NCBI RefSeq assembly: GCF_009909155.2 | Contig: NZ_JAAAPM020000029.1 | Coordinates: 1-51,419 of the forward strand | Direction of reading: 5' to 3' | From: Flavobacterium undicola | GTDB taxonomy: Bacteria > Bacteroidota > Bacteroidia > Flavobacteriales > Flavobacteriaceae | DNA length: 51,419 bases | Shown here: positions 1 through 8,078 of the stretch, piece after piece | How the letters are laid out: the number at the start of each line of letters is the position of its first letter | Position numbering within the stretch: the first letter of the stretch is position 1 | The notes under the pieces: model-generated | The model's input: only the letters and a program-made list of their open reading frames with translations | Told to the model about the DNA's origin: nothing | Database searches by the model: none | Position numbers and translations under genes: made by a program

Positions 1-48
1 CAATATCGATGCCAGCACAATTTTTAATAATTTTCTCTAAACTACTCA
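1..48 (-). CDS. 5' end of probable IS110-family transposase (partial, runs off left edge)
   Basis: Only the first 16 codons are in the window. They read MSSLEKIIKNCAGIDI from an ATG at 48-46. A short lead-in followed by (C/V)AGID(I/V) is the usual opening of IS110-type transposases, where the Asp belongs to the RuvC-like DEDD catalytic core. This is recognition from a very short stretch, so another protein with a similar start is possible. The gene is transcribed leftwards, out of the window. Confidence 0.45.
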
Positions 49-251
49 TTGATTACGATTTAATGAAATAGAAATAGGCTCAAAGTATATTATGTGAAAA
101 GATATTACTACCATGGGGGAAATTCATTTTAATAGAACTCACCAATATTGTTTACTATAATACTTTGAAACAAAACTCGAAGTCAGGTAATTAACACTAA
201 TTGATTTACTGTTACACTGCCTAATTCTAATTCAGATTATATACAAAGTTA
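49..251. other. Non-coding leader upstream of the IS110-like start; possible structured RNA
   Basis: No open frame of note was seen. An 8-bp perfect inverted repeat (CAAAGTAT at 81-88, ATACTTTG at 160-167) encloses 71 nt, and a weaker inner pairing (ATATT 102-106 with AATAT 144-148) is possible. IS110-group elements encode a bridge RNA in the non-coding end upstream of the transposase. The position fits such an RNA, but the element end was not identified, so this is a suggestion only. Confidence 0.3.
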
Positions 252-303
252 ACGTCATTTTATATTGCTTTTTTTGTATAAAAAATTATACCTCGAAGTG
301 ACA
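252..303 (+). repeat. Solo copy of 51-bp dispersed intergenic repeat
   Basis: The sequence begins CGTCATTTTATATTG and ends CCTCGAAGTGACA, with an AT-rich middle. It matches nearly base for base the two inverted copies at 40569-40619 and 41073-41123. The orientation is that of the 41073 copy. No partner copy was seen nearby. Confidence 0.75.
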
Positions 304-333
304 AACAAAACCCAACTTAGCAACCATAGACCT

Positions 334-408
334 AGCCCCGATAGAAGTAAAAATCCTTTTGTGCCGGGGTTCGGCACAAAAGATTGAAACGGATAGCGGG
401 AAATAGCT
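334..408 (+). ncRNA. Conserved flavobacterial structured element (Flavo-1-like candidate)
   Basis: The element starts AGCCCCGATAGAAG and ends GGATAGCGGGAAATAGCT. Its centre is a perfect 11-bp hairpin (CTTTTGTGCCG 356-366, CGGCACAAAAG 372-382, 5-nt loop). CCCG (337-340) can pair with CGGG (397-400), and AGC (334-336) with GCT (406-408). I recognise this layout as recurring between genes in flavobacterial genomes. It may be the Rfam Flavo-1 motif, but that assignment is from memory and was not tested. The strand is assumed from the GCGGGA-containing sense. Confidence 0.5.
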
Positions 409-461
409 TCAAAAAATCACTCTTATATATATGTATAAAATTAACTTCATTCAAAAGCACA

Positions 462-497
462 AAAAAACCTGCCTAGTTTAGAACGAGACAGGTTTTA
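462..497 (-). terminator. Rho-independent terminator of the araBDA-epimerase operon
   Basis: The two arms pair AAAACCTG with CAGGTTTT, plus CT/AG with one mismatch, around an 11-nt loop. On the minus strand the hairpin is followed by a T run. It lies about 30 bp past the stop codon of the aldose epimerase gene. Confidence 0.85.
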
Positions 498-527
498 TAG
501 ATTAAAACAAATTCTATTTCCTAAATA

Positions 528-1706
528 TTACTTAGTAGAAAACTTGAAAGAAGTTTTTGTTTTATAGTTTTCACCCGGGTTTAAAACCGTAGTTGGGAAA
601 TCTTTTTGATTTGGAGAATCCGGATAATGCTGTGTTTCTAAACAAAGTCCTGTTCTATGCGCGTATGTTTTACCGTCTCTGGTTGGTAAAGTTCCGTCCA
701 AGAAGTTTCCTGTGTAAAGTTGGATTCCAGGCTGGTCAGTGTACACTTCCAATAATCTTCCGCTAGTTGGATCATAAGCAGAAGCTGCAAAACGGAATCC
801 TTTGTCTTGGTTATTCAACACCCAGCAGTGATCGTAACCCAATCCTTTTTTCAATTGGTCATTTGTTACTTCAATATCTTTACCAATAGCCTTTGGTTTT
901 CTGAAATCAAAAGGAGTATTAGTCACATCGTCTAATTTACCTGTTGGAATAAGATCAGCATCTACAGGTACTAATTTATCTGCATCAATAGTAATTTCAT
1001 CATTTAAGATTGTTTTAGTGAAATCTCCAGATAAGTTGAAATAAGAATGCTGTGTTAAATTCACCACTGTTTTCTTATCAGTTGTAGCCTCGTAAAGCAC
1101 ATCCAAAGAATTGTCTTTGTTTAAAGTATAAGTAACAAAAACTGTTAGATTTCCAGGATAACCTTCTTCCAAATCTTTACTGATATACTTCAACTTTAAA
1201 GTTGCAGCATCACCACCTTTAGCCTCTTCAACAGTCCATATTCTTCTATGAAATCCTTCAGGACCTCCGTGCAACGCATTTTTACCATTATTAGTTGCCA
1301 ATTGATATTCTTTACCATCCAAAGTAAATTTACCTTTAGCAATACGATTTCCATAACGACCGATTAAAGCTCCAAAATAAGGATTGTCTTTAGTATATTG
1401 TTCGAAATTATTAAAACCAATTACCACTTCTTCAAAAACCCCAGCTTTATTAGGCACTTTTAAAGAAGTAATAATTCCTCCATAAGTCATAATATCCACT
1501 TCCATTCCTTTTTGATTTTTCAACTTATAGCTGTCAATCTTTTCTCCTTTAGCAGTAGTACCATAAGCTGATTTCTCAATAGTAACACTGTCTTTTTGAG
1601 TAACATTTTGCTCTTGGTTTTCTTTCTTATCACCCTTACACTGAACAGAAAGTCCCGCTGTAGTAATAACAGTCAATCCTAAAACACAACTTTTTAATAG
1701 ATTCAT
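528..1706 (-). CDS. galM: Aldose 1-epimerase (mutarotase), exported
   Basis: This enzyme interconverts the alpha and beta anomers of free aldoses such as L-arabinose and so supplies the form used by the isomerase. The galactose mutarotase fold spans about residues 45-390. Visible motifs are GRYGNRI (116-122), HGG (146-148), NLTQHSYFNL (216-225, His220 as the probable catalytic acid) and the LETQHYPD segment with Glu357 as the probable base. The N-terminus is a signal sequence with Cys23 as a possible lipidation site, although the VQC context is an unusual lipobox; a periplasmic location is likely. It is the last gene of the araB-araD-araA unit, 97 bp after araA. Confidence 0.93.
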   Translation of the reverse strand: MNLLKSCVLGLTVITTAGLSVQCKGDKKENQEQNVTQKDSVTIEKSAYGTTAKGEKIDSYKLKNQKGMEVDIMTYGGIITSLKVPNKAGVFEEVVIGFNNFEQYTKDNPYFGALIGRYGNRIAKGKFTLDGKEYQLATNNGKNALHGGPEGFHRRIWTVEEAKGGDAATLKLKYISKDLEEGYPGNLTVFVTYTLNKDNSLDVLYEATTDKKTVVNLTQHSYFNLSGDFTKTILNDEITIDADKLVPVDADLIPTGKLDDVTNTPFDFRKPKAIGKDIEVTNDQLKKGLGYDHCWVLNNQDKGFRFAASAYDPTSGRLLEVYTDQPGIQLYTGNFLDGTLPTRDGKTYAHRTGLCLETQHYPDSPNQKDFPTTVLNPGENYKTKTSFKFSTK

Positions 1707-1734
1707 AATTTTTTATTTTTATTGGTTAATAGAG

Positions 1735-1779
1735 AAGTCATAAAGCCAAAAGCTATCTTAACTTCTGACTTTATGACTT
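1735..1779 (-). repeat. 11-bp inverted repeat between araA and the epimerase
   Basis: AAGTCATAAAG (1735-1745) and CTTTATGACTT (1769-1779) are perfectly complementary around a 23-nt loop. No T run follows on the minus strand, so this looks like an intercistronic processing or stability hairpin rather than a terminator. Its function is inferred. Confidence 0.5.
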
Positions 1780-1803
1780 GGTAAATTTATTATTTAAAAA
1801 AGA

Positions 1804-3312
1804 TTATAATCCAGTTTGAAATAAATGGTAGTATGCTTCATTTGCATTCAAAGTATCTTTGAAATTACGAATTCTAGTATCGTTATCAATAACTACTAAT
1901 TCGATTCCAGCAATATCAGCAAAATCTTCCATGAACTCAGTAGTTACCGCCTGACTGTATACTGTATGGTGTGCACCACCTGCAAGAATCCAAGCAGTAG
2001 CAGCGATATCCAAGTTAGGTTTACAATCCCAAAGTACACGAGCAACAGGTAATTTTGGTAAATCAGCCATTGGTTTTACAGCAGTTACTTCGTTCACAAT
2101 TAAACGGAAACGAGTTCCCATATCTACTAATGATACATTGATAGCCTCTCCAGCAGGTGAATTGAATACCAAACGAACTGGGTCTTCTTTTCCACCAATT
2201 CCTAATGGATGAATTTCGCAAGAAGGTTTTCCATCAGTAATAGAAGGACAAATTTCTAGCATGTGAGAACCTAAAACATATGATTTCTCAGGTGTAAAGT
2301 GATAAGTATAATCTTCCATGAAAGAAGTTCCTCCTTCAAGACCGATGTTCATTACTTTCATAACGCGAACCATAGCAGCTGTTTTCCAGTCACCTTCACC
2401 ACCAAAACCGTAACCATCAGCCATTAAACGCTGAGTTGCAATACCTGGTAATTGTTTTAATTCTCCTAAGTTTTCAAAAGTATCAGTAAAAGCACCAAAA
2501 CCACCTTCTACTAAGAAAGCTCTCAAACCTAATTCGATTTTAGCAGCATCTTTTAATGATTGTCTTTGCTCTCCTCCTACTTGTAATTTTGGAGCTAAAT
2601 TATATGATTCTTCATAAACCGCTACTAAAGCATCTACTTGCGCTTCAGTAACTAATTTCATTTTATTAACGATATCAGAAGAGTCGTAACCGTTTACGGA
2701 CATTCCAAAACGAATTTGAGCCTCAACTTTATCTCCACAAGTAACAGCAACTTCACGCATGTTGTCTCCAAAACGCGCTACTTTTAAGTTTTGCATTTCA
2801 TCCCAACCTAAAGCTACTCTAGACCAGTTTCCTAATTTAGTTTGTACTCTTTTATCTTCCCAGTGTCCAACAACAACTTTACGTTTTTTACGCATTCTGG
2901 ACATAATGTAACCAAACTCTCTGTCTCCGTGAGCTGATTGGTTCAAGTTCATGAAATCCATATCGATAGAAGCCCATGGAATTTCAGCATTGTATTGTGT
3001 ATGTAAATGACATAATGGTTTTTTAAGAATGCTTAAACCGTTAATCCACATTTTTGCCGGAGAAAAAGTGTGCATCCAAGCGATGATACCAACACAGTTT
3101 TTGTTTGAATTGGCTTCCATACAAATATCAGTGATTTCACTAGGTGATTTTGCCACTGATTTGTAAATCACTTTTACAGGAACATGAGAAGAAGCATCAA
3201 TTCCTTTTGCAATTTCCTGAGAATGCACAGCAACCTGCTTTAAAGTTTCTTCACCATATAAGTTTTGGCTTCCTACTACAAACCAAATTTCTTTTTTAGA
3301 AATATCTATCAT
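1804..3312 (-). CDS. araA: L-arabinose isomerase
   Basis: It converts L-arabinose to L-ribulose in the cytoplasm, the first step of catabolism. The 502-aa length equals that of the E. coli enzyme, and the metal and catalytic residues fall at the same numbers: Glu306 (GFGGEGDW), Glu333 ([10 protein letters not shown]) and His350 (LGSHMLE), with a further His in the GGAHHT segment near 448. There is no signal peptide. It is the third gene of the araB-araD-araA-epimerase operon. The 114-bp gap to araD holds no AraR-type site, so expression probably comes from the araB promoter. Confidence 0.98.
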   Translation of the reverse strand: MIDISKKEIWFVVGSQNLYGEETLKQVAVHSQEIAKGIDASSHVPVKVIYKSVAKSPSEITDICMEANSNKNCVGIIAWMHTFSPAKMWINGLSILKKPLCHLHTQYNAEIPWASIDMDFMNLNQSAHGDREFGYIMSRMRKKRKVVVGHWEDKRVQTKLGNWSRVALGWDEMQNLKVARFGDNMREVAVTCGDKVEAQIRFGMSVNGYDSSDIVNKMKLVTEAQVDALVAVYEESYNLAPKLQVGGEQRQSLKDAAKIELGLRAFLVEGGFGAFTDTFENLGELKQLPGIATQRLMADGYGFGGEGDWKTAAMVRVMKVMNIGLEGGTSFMEDYTYHFTPEKSYVLGSHMLEICPSITDGKPSCEIHPLGIGGKEDPVRLVFNSPAGEAINVSLVDMGTRFRLIVNEVTAVKPMADLPKLPVARVLWDCKPNLDIAATAWILAGGAHHTVYSQAVTTEFMEDFADIAGIELVVIDNDTRIRNFKDTLNANEAYYHLFQTGL

Positions 3313-3426
3313 TTTTTATTTTGTTTATTTATTGTTCTTATTTTACTTAAACCTCAACCCATTCCAAAGGAGAAGGAGTCGAAATGGAAGTCTATTTTCT
3401 CTATTCTATTTTCTGCAATCTAAAAT

Positions 3427-4128
3427 TTACTGTCCGTAATAAGCATCTTTTCCATGCTTACGATCGTAGTGTTTTCTAATCAAAGAATCCTTCAACTTAG
3501 GAGCAGCAGGATTAATTTGCAAAGTCAAATATGCCATTTGAGCTACAACTTCTAAAACTTTAGAATTGTAAACTGCTTTAGCAGCATTTTTTCCCCATGC
3601 AAATGGACCGTGATTTCCAATTAAAATCATTTCTACTTCTTCATAAGAAAGATTTTTTTCTTTGAAACAATCCAAGATTTGAATTCCTGTATTGTGCTCA
3701 TAGTTTCCTTCAATAAGATGATCGGCCATTGGCGGAGCACAAGGAATATCAGCTGTCAAGTGATCGGCATGAGTAGTTCCGAAAATAGGAATATCTCTTT
3801 GTGATTGTGCCCAAGCTACTGAAAAAGTAGCATGCGTATGAGCAATACCACCTATCTTTGGCCAATGTTTGTATAAATAAGCATGTGTTTTAGTATCCGA
3901 AGAAGGACGTTTGTCTCCTTCGATAATATTATTATCAAAATCAACAATAACAATATCTTCTGCTTTTAAATCCTCATAAGGAACTCCACTTGGTTTAATA
4001 GCAAAAACGCCATTTTCTCTGTCTACAGCACTTACATTTCCAAAAGTGTACACTACTAAATTCAACTCGTTCAGTTGCATATTAGCCTCGTAACATTCTT
4101 GTTTTAACGCTTGAAATTTTGAACTCAT
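3427..4128 (-). CDS. araD: L-ribulose-5-phosphate 4-epimerase
   Basis: This class II aldolase-like zinc enzyme converts L-ribulose-5-phosphate to D-xylulose-5-phosphate. It has 233 residues, as expected. The substrate and zinc-binding motifs are present: KPSGVPYE near 45-52, SSDTKTH with Asp78, IAHTHATFS with His97 and His99, and GNHGPFAWG near 172 for the third zinc histidine. It lies between araB (69 bp upstream) and araA (114 bp downstream). The product feeds the pentose phosphate pathway, where the nearby transketolase acts. Confidence 0.97.
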   Translation of the reverse strand: MSSKFQALKQECYEANMQLNELNLVVYTFGNVSAVDRENGVFAIKPSGVPYEDLKAEDIVIVDFDNNIIEGDKRPSSDTKTHAYLYKHWPKIGGIAHTHATFSVAWAQSQRDIPIFGTTHADHLTADIPCAPPMADHLIEGNYEHNTGIQILDCFKEKNLSYEEVEMILIGNHGPFAWGKNAAKAVYNSKVLEVVAQMAYLTLQINPAAPKLKDSLIRKHYDRKHGKDAYYGQ

Positions 4129-4197
4129 ACTACTTATTATTTTATTATCGATTCTTCCTAAAAAATATTTAAATTTTGGTTGTCAGGAACCCACTTT

Positions 4198-5895
4198 TTA
4201 TTCTATCGTTACAAGAGATCTTTTTTCGATCTGGGTTTCTATAAATTGAGCTAATTCAGAATAAGAATCCATCAATTCCTCGTATTTTTCAATTTTGTCT
4301 GCTTGAGGGAAATATTCGCTTTCAAAATCACTTCCCATTTTTTTAGCAGCTTCAATCACGTTTGGATAAATTCCGGCAGCAACGGCAGCATAAATAGCAG
4401 CTCCTAAAGCCGGTGCCTGATCAGAAGCACAAACTTTAATTGGCTTGTTCAACACATTAGCCAAAGTTTGCATGATAAATGGTGATTTTCTAGCTACACC
4501 ACCAATTCCGATAACGCTATCAATACGAACACCTTCTTCTTCAAAACGGTCTACAATTTTCTTAGAACCAAAACAGATTGAATTGATTAAAGCTTTGAAA
4601 ATATGTGGTGCTTTTGTTCCTAATGATAAATTAGTCATCGCACTTTTCAATCCTTGATTAGCATCAGGAGTTCTTCTTCCATTTACCCAGTCCAAAGCAG
4701 TTGGAATACTTTCAGACAAAGGAATTGCCTCAGCTTGCTCTGTTAAAGTCTTGATGAAATTAGATTCTACTTCTTCTTTTAATTGTGCTTTTTGCTCTTC
4801 AGATAAAATAGCTGAATTGTAAACCAAATTATCCAATGGCCAAGAAAGCGTATCTTTAAACCAAGCCAATACATCTCCAAAAGCAGATTGCCCCGCTTCA
4901 AGACCGATATATCCTGGAATAACTGAACCATCTACTTGTCCACAAATACCTTTAACAGTTTTGCTTCCTACATTTTCTTTAGCAGAAACAATAATATCAC
5001 AAGTTGAAGTTCCCATTACACGAACTAAAGCGTACTCGTCAATTTTAGCACCAACAGCTCCTGAATGTGCATCAAAAGTTCCAACAGCAATAATAGTGTC
5101 AGTAGTCAAACCTAATTTTGTTGCCCATTCCTGATTTAAAGTTCCGGCAACTAGATCTGAAGTATAAGTCTCATCGTATAATTTCCCTCTTAGCTGAGCC
5201 AAATACGGGTGTAATTTCCCTAAGAATTCCTCTGGTGGTAAACCATTCCAGTCTTCGTGCCACATTGCTTTATGCCCTGCTGCACAACGGCTTCTTTTGA
5301 ATGTTTTTAAATCTTTATTGTCAATTAACAAATAAGTCATTAAATCACAGTGCTCTAACCAAGTATAAGCAGCATTTCTAACTGCTTCATCCTCACGAGC
5401 GATGTGTAATATTTTTGCCCAAAACCACTCAGAAGAATAAATTCCTCCTTCGTATTTTGTGAAATTTTCTCCACCCCAAGTAGCAGCAAGTTCGTTAATT
5501 TCATCAGCTTCGTTGATAGCCGTGTGGTCTTTCCACAAAACCATCATTGCATTTGGGTTTTCAGCAAATTCTGCTGTCAAAGCTAGTGGAGTCCCATCTT
5601 CGGAAACTGGAACAGGCGAAGAACCTGTTGTATCAATACAGATACTTTTTATCAAAGAAGGATCAACCTTACTTGATGTTACAATATTTTTAATTGTTGA
5701 TTCCAATCCTTCGATATGATCCAAAGGATGTTGACGGAATTGATTGATTGACGGATTGCAATATTGTTTGTTTTTCCATCTTTTGTAATGGCAAACATCT
5801 GAGGCTAATTCTTGCCCGTTTTCGGTATCAATTAATACGGCACGAACTGAATCCGATCCGTAATCTAAACCTATTACATAATTTTTCATCTTCAT
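4198..5895 (-). CDS. araB: Ribulokinase (FGGY family)
   Basis: It phosphorylates L-ribulose with ATP. The 565 residues form two FGGY carbohydrate-kinase lobes: an N-terminal lobe beginning VIGLDYGSDSVRAVLID, and a C-terminal lobe with the ATP-binding motif GIGGVARKSPF near 460. The annotated start gives MKMKNYVIG; the internal Met three codons in (5889) is an equally good start. It is the first gene of the araBDA operon. Immediately upstream lie a TAnnTTTG-type promoter (5913-5920) and a palindromic AraR-like site (5936-5954), which fit arabinose-relieved repression. Confidence 0.97.
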   Translation of the reverse strand: MKMKNYVIGLDYGSDSVRAVLIDTENGQELASDVCHYKRWKNKQYCNPSINQFRQHPLDHIEGLESTIKNIVTSSKVDPSLIKSICIDTTGSSPVPVSEDGTPLALTAEFAENPNAMMVLWKDHTAINEADEINELAATWGGENFTKYEGGIYSSEWFWAKILHIAREDEAVRNAAYTWLEHCDLMTYLLIDNKDLKTFKRSRCAAGHKAMWHEDWNGLPPEEFLGKLHPYLAQLRGKLYDETYTSDLVAGTLNQEWATKLGLTTDTIIAVGTFDAHSGAVGAKIDEYALVRVMGTSTCDIIVSAKENVGSKTVKGICGQVDGSVIPGYIGLEAGQSAFGDVLAWFKDTLSWPLDNLVYNSAILSEEQKAQLKEEVESNFIKTLTEQAEAIPLSESIPTALDWVNGRRTPDANQGLKSAMTNLSLGTKAPHIFKALINSICFGSKKIVDRFEEEGVRIDSVIGIGGVARKSPFIMQTLANVLNKPIKVCASDQAPALGAAIYAAVAAGIYPNVIEAAKKMGSDFESEYFPQADKIEKYEELMDSYSELAQFIETQIEKRSLVTIE

Positions 5896-5912
5896 TATTT
5901 AAAATATGGCTA

Positions 5913-5920
5913 CAAATATA
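5913..5920 (-). promoter_or_regulatory. -7 box of the araB promoter
   Basis: On the minus strand the sequence is TATATTTG, an exact match to the Bacteroidetes -7 consensus TAnnTTTG, about 20 bp upstream of the araB start. No good -33 TTTG is visible; that region is taken up by the palindrome at 5930-5960. Confidence 0.6.
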
Positions 5921-5923
5921 TAA

Positions 5924-5965
5924 CAAAAAAACATTAAGTGTACCACTCACACTTAATGTTTTTTA
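5924..5965 (-). terminator. Bidirectional terminator hairpin after the GH51 operon
   Basis: A perfect 12-bp stem (AACATTAAGTGT 5930-5941, ACACTTAATGTT 5949-5960) has a 7-nt loop and A/T tracts on both sides. On the minus strand it lies about 65 bp past the stop of the 6027-8012 GH51 gene and ends in a T run. The stem also contains the proposed AraR operator, so it may be bifunctional. Confidence 0.75.
5936..5954. promoter_or_regulatory. Proposed AraR operator, araBDA promoter
   Basis: AAGTGT-N7-ACACTT is perfectly palindromic. Its centre is about 29 bp upstream of the araB -7 box centre, so a bound repressor would cover the -33 region. It is one of five sites with the same architecture in the arabinose locus. 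Confidence 0.7.
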
Positions 5966-6026
5966 TTAAATTTTGAACAATTAAGTTAAAATTTTACTCA
6001 ACTAAAGTTTCTCGAAAAAATAAGAC

Positions 6027-8012
6027 CTATTTCATCTTTAATTTCAATACTACAAAAGAATAAGCCGGTAAAGTTACTGATGCCTTTTTTCCACTTAATT
6101 TATATTCTTTTTCAACAGGAATAATTTTAGTTGGCTCAGCCAATGTATTGTATTCTTCAAGATTTTGGCTAGTTAAAAGAATCATTTTCCCTTTAGATTC
6201 AACACTTTTTCCTGATAAATTAACTTCAAGATCTTGAGCTTTCGCTGATGTATTAACCAGTTTTAAAATCAACTCTTTTTTATCTACATCTTTTGCTGCA
6301 GTTGCATACAAATCATTTTGTCCTGTTAAAGCTTTTCCATCCTTTGTAATAGCTACTACATCAGTTCCTTTATTGTTTGAATACATTTTTTGAACATAAT
6401 AATTAGCTGTACCGTAAGAATTTAAATTATCAAACCAAATCATATCCGGTGCCCATTGAAAAGCATCAACATGAGCCATTAAAGGCGCATAAGAAGTTAA
6501 ATGAACTACATCAGCATTACGTTCTAAACCTGTCATAAATGCCGATTCAGAAAGTGCTGACAACCAATTATTCTCTTTGAATCCGTCCTCTACTCCTTTA
6601 GGATGTGCTGCATATTCTCCAGCAAAAATCTTAGGCCCTTTTCTGTCATACTTATCATATCTTGTCGCATTTTCTTTAAACCATTCCGGATTTTTATAAT
6701 AATGCTCATCGATAATATCTGCATTTAATTTTTTCAATTCATCCCATCCATAATCAAAAAAAGCTCCGTCAGGCGAAGGTCCTGAACCTGAAACAATCGT
6801 CATAGTAGGATATTTTGCTTTTATAGCTGCTGCAAAAACCTTATATCTTTCAATGTATTGTGGTCCCCATTGTTCGTTTCCAACACCAATAAACTTAAGA
6901 TTAAATGGCTTTGGATGCCCCATATCGGATCTTAATTTTCCCCATTTAGAAGTTACAGCACCATTAGCAAACTCGATCAAATCCAAAGCATCCTGAACAT
7001 AAGGATCTAATTCTTCCATTGGAACTAATTCACCCGAATTATACTGACAGGCAATTCCACAACTTAAAATTGGCAATGGCTGTGCTCCTACATCTTCCGC
7101 AAGTTGGAAATATTCAAAAAATCCTAAACCAAAAGACTGGAAATAATCAGGTGCTTGTTTGTTTTTAAACTCCACATTCCATCTGTTGATCATGGTTTCT
7201 CTGTCTTCAACAGCACCAACGGTTTTTTTCCATTGGTATCTGTTTTCCAATGTTTTTCCTTCAACGATACATCCACCAGGAAAACGTATAAATCCAGGTT
7301 TCAAATCATATAACAATTGAACAATATCTTTACGCAAACCATTCTTTCTATTATTCCAGGTTTCTTGTGGAAATAACGAAATCATATCCAAATCGATTGT
7401 TCCTGTTCCTTCAAAAGTAATTTTCAATTGTGCTTTTGCTTCAGTTCCTATAGCTACAATTTGAGCTGAATAATCTTTCCAATTAGTCGATGATGGAACA
7501 ATAACAGTCTCTCCCAAAACCTTTTTGTCAGCATCAATAAATTGTACAATTATTTTTTTGATAGCATTGTTATGATTCGCTGCTTTTAAGGAAAGATTGT
7601 ATTTTGCATCTTTCTTAATACCCATTCCTCTAAATCCCTCATTTAAAATTTGGTATCCTTTATCATTATTGATGATAATTCTACAAAAATCAGGATTATT
7701 TGTATTTTCAGAAGTACGCATTGGAGTTGCCATCCCCGATTCCTTATTCAAAGAATGAACATTACTATTAGGTTGTGACCAGCCCATAAGCGGAGCATCA
7801 AACCCAAAAGTTCTATTCTTAACCATTTCGGCATATAAACCTCCATCGGCAGCAAAATTGATATCTTCGAAAAAGATACCATACATCGTTGGTTGGATTT
7901 TAGTAATTGATTTTGTTAAATCTACTTCCAGATTCGTTTTTTGGGCTGTTGCCAAAAAACTACTAAGTAACAAACCGTAAACGGCACTTTTAGTTCTTAA
8001 ATTTAATTTCAT
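6027..8012 (-). CDS. Exported GH51 alpha-L-arabinofuranosidase (copy A)
   Basis: It releases terminal L-arabinofuranose from arabinan or arabino-oligosaccharides. The 661 residues comprise a signal peptide ending near LATAQ (residue 24), a CBM-like jelly-roll region inserted at about 75-215, the GH51 barrel from about 225, and a C-terminal beta domain. The catalytic acid/base is Glu380 (GVGNEQWG) and the nucleophile Glu466 (FAGEYA). It is the last gene of the five-gene GH51/GH43 operon, 66 bp after its tandem paralogue, and is followed by a terminator. It is probably periplasmic. Confidence 0.92.
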   Translation of the reverse strand: MKLNLRTKSAVYGLLLSSFLATAQKTNLEVDLTKSITKIQPTMYGIFFEDINFAADGGLYAEMVKNRTFGFDAPLMGWSQPNSNVHSLNKESGMATPMRTSENTNNPDFCRIIINNDKGYQILNEGFRGMGIKKDAKYNLSLKAANHNNAIKKIIVQFIDADKKVLGETVIVPSSTNWKDYSAQIVAIGTEAKAQLKITFEGTGTIDLDMISLFPQETWNNRKNGLRKDIVQLLYDLKPGFIRFPGGCIVEGKTLENRYQWKKTVGAVEDRETMINRWNVEFKNKQAPDYFQSFGLGFFEYFQLAEDVGAQPLPILSCGIACQYNSGELVPMEELDPYVQDALDLIEFANGAVTSKWGKLRSDMGHPKPFNLKFIGVGNEQWGPQYIERYKVFAAAIKAKYPTMTIVSGSGPSPDGAFFDYGWDELKKLNADIIDEHYYKNPEWFKENATRYDKYDRKGPKIFAGEYAAHPKGVEDGFKENNWLSALSESAFMTGLERNADVVHLTSYAPLMAHVDAFQWAPDMIWFDNLNSYGTANYYVQKMYSNNKGTDVVAITKDGKALTGQNDLYATAAKDVDKKELILKLVNTSAKAQDLEVNLSGKSVESKGKMILLTSQNLEEYNTLAEPTKIIPVEKEYKLSGKKASVTLPAYSFVVLKLKMK

Positions 8013-8078
8013 TTTTAGTTTTTAGATATTTTTTCCAAATATATTTTTCTTATTCCTAATTTTTTAAAAAATCCCAGA

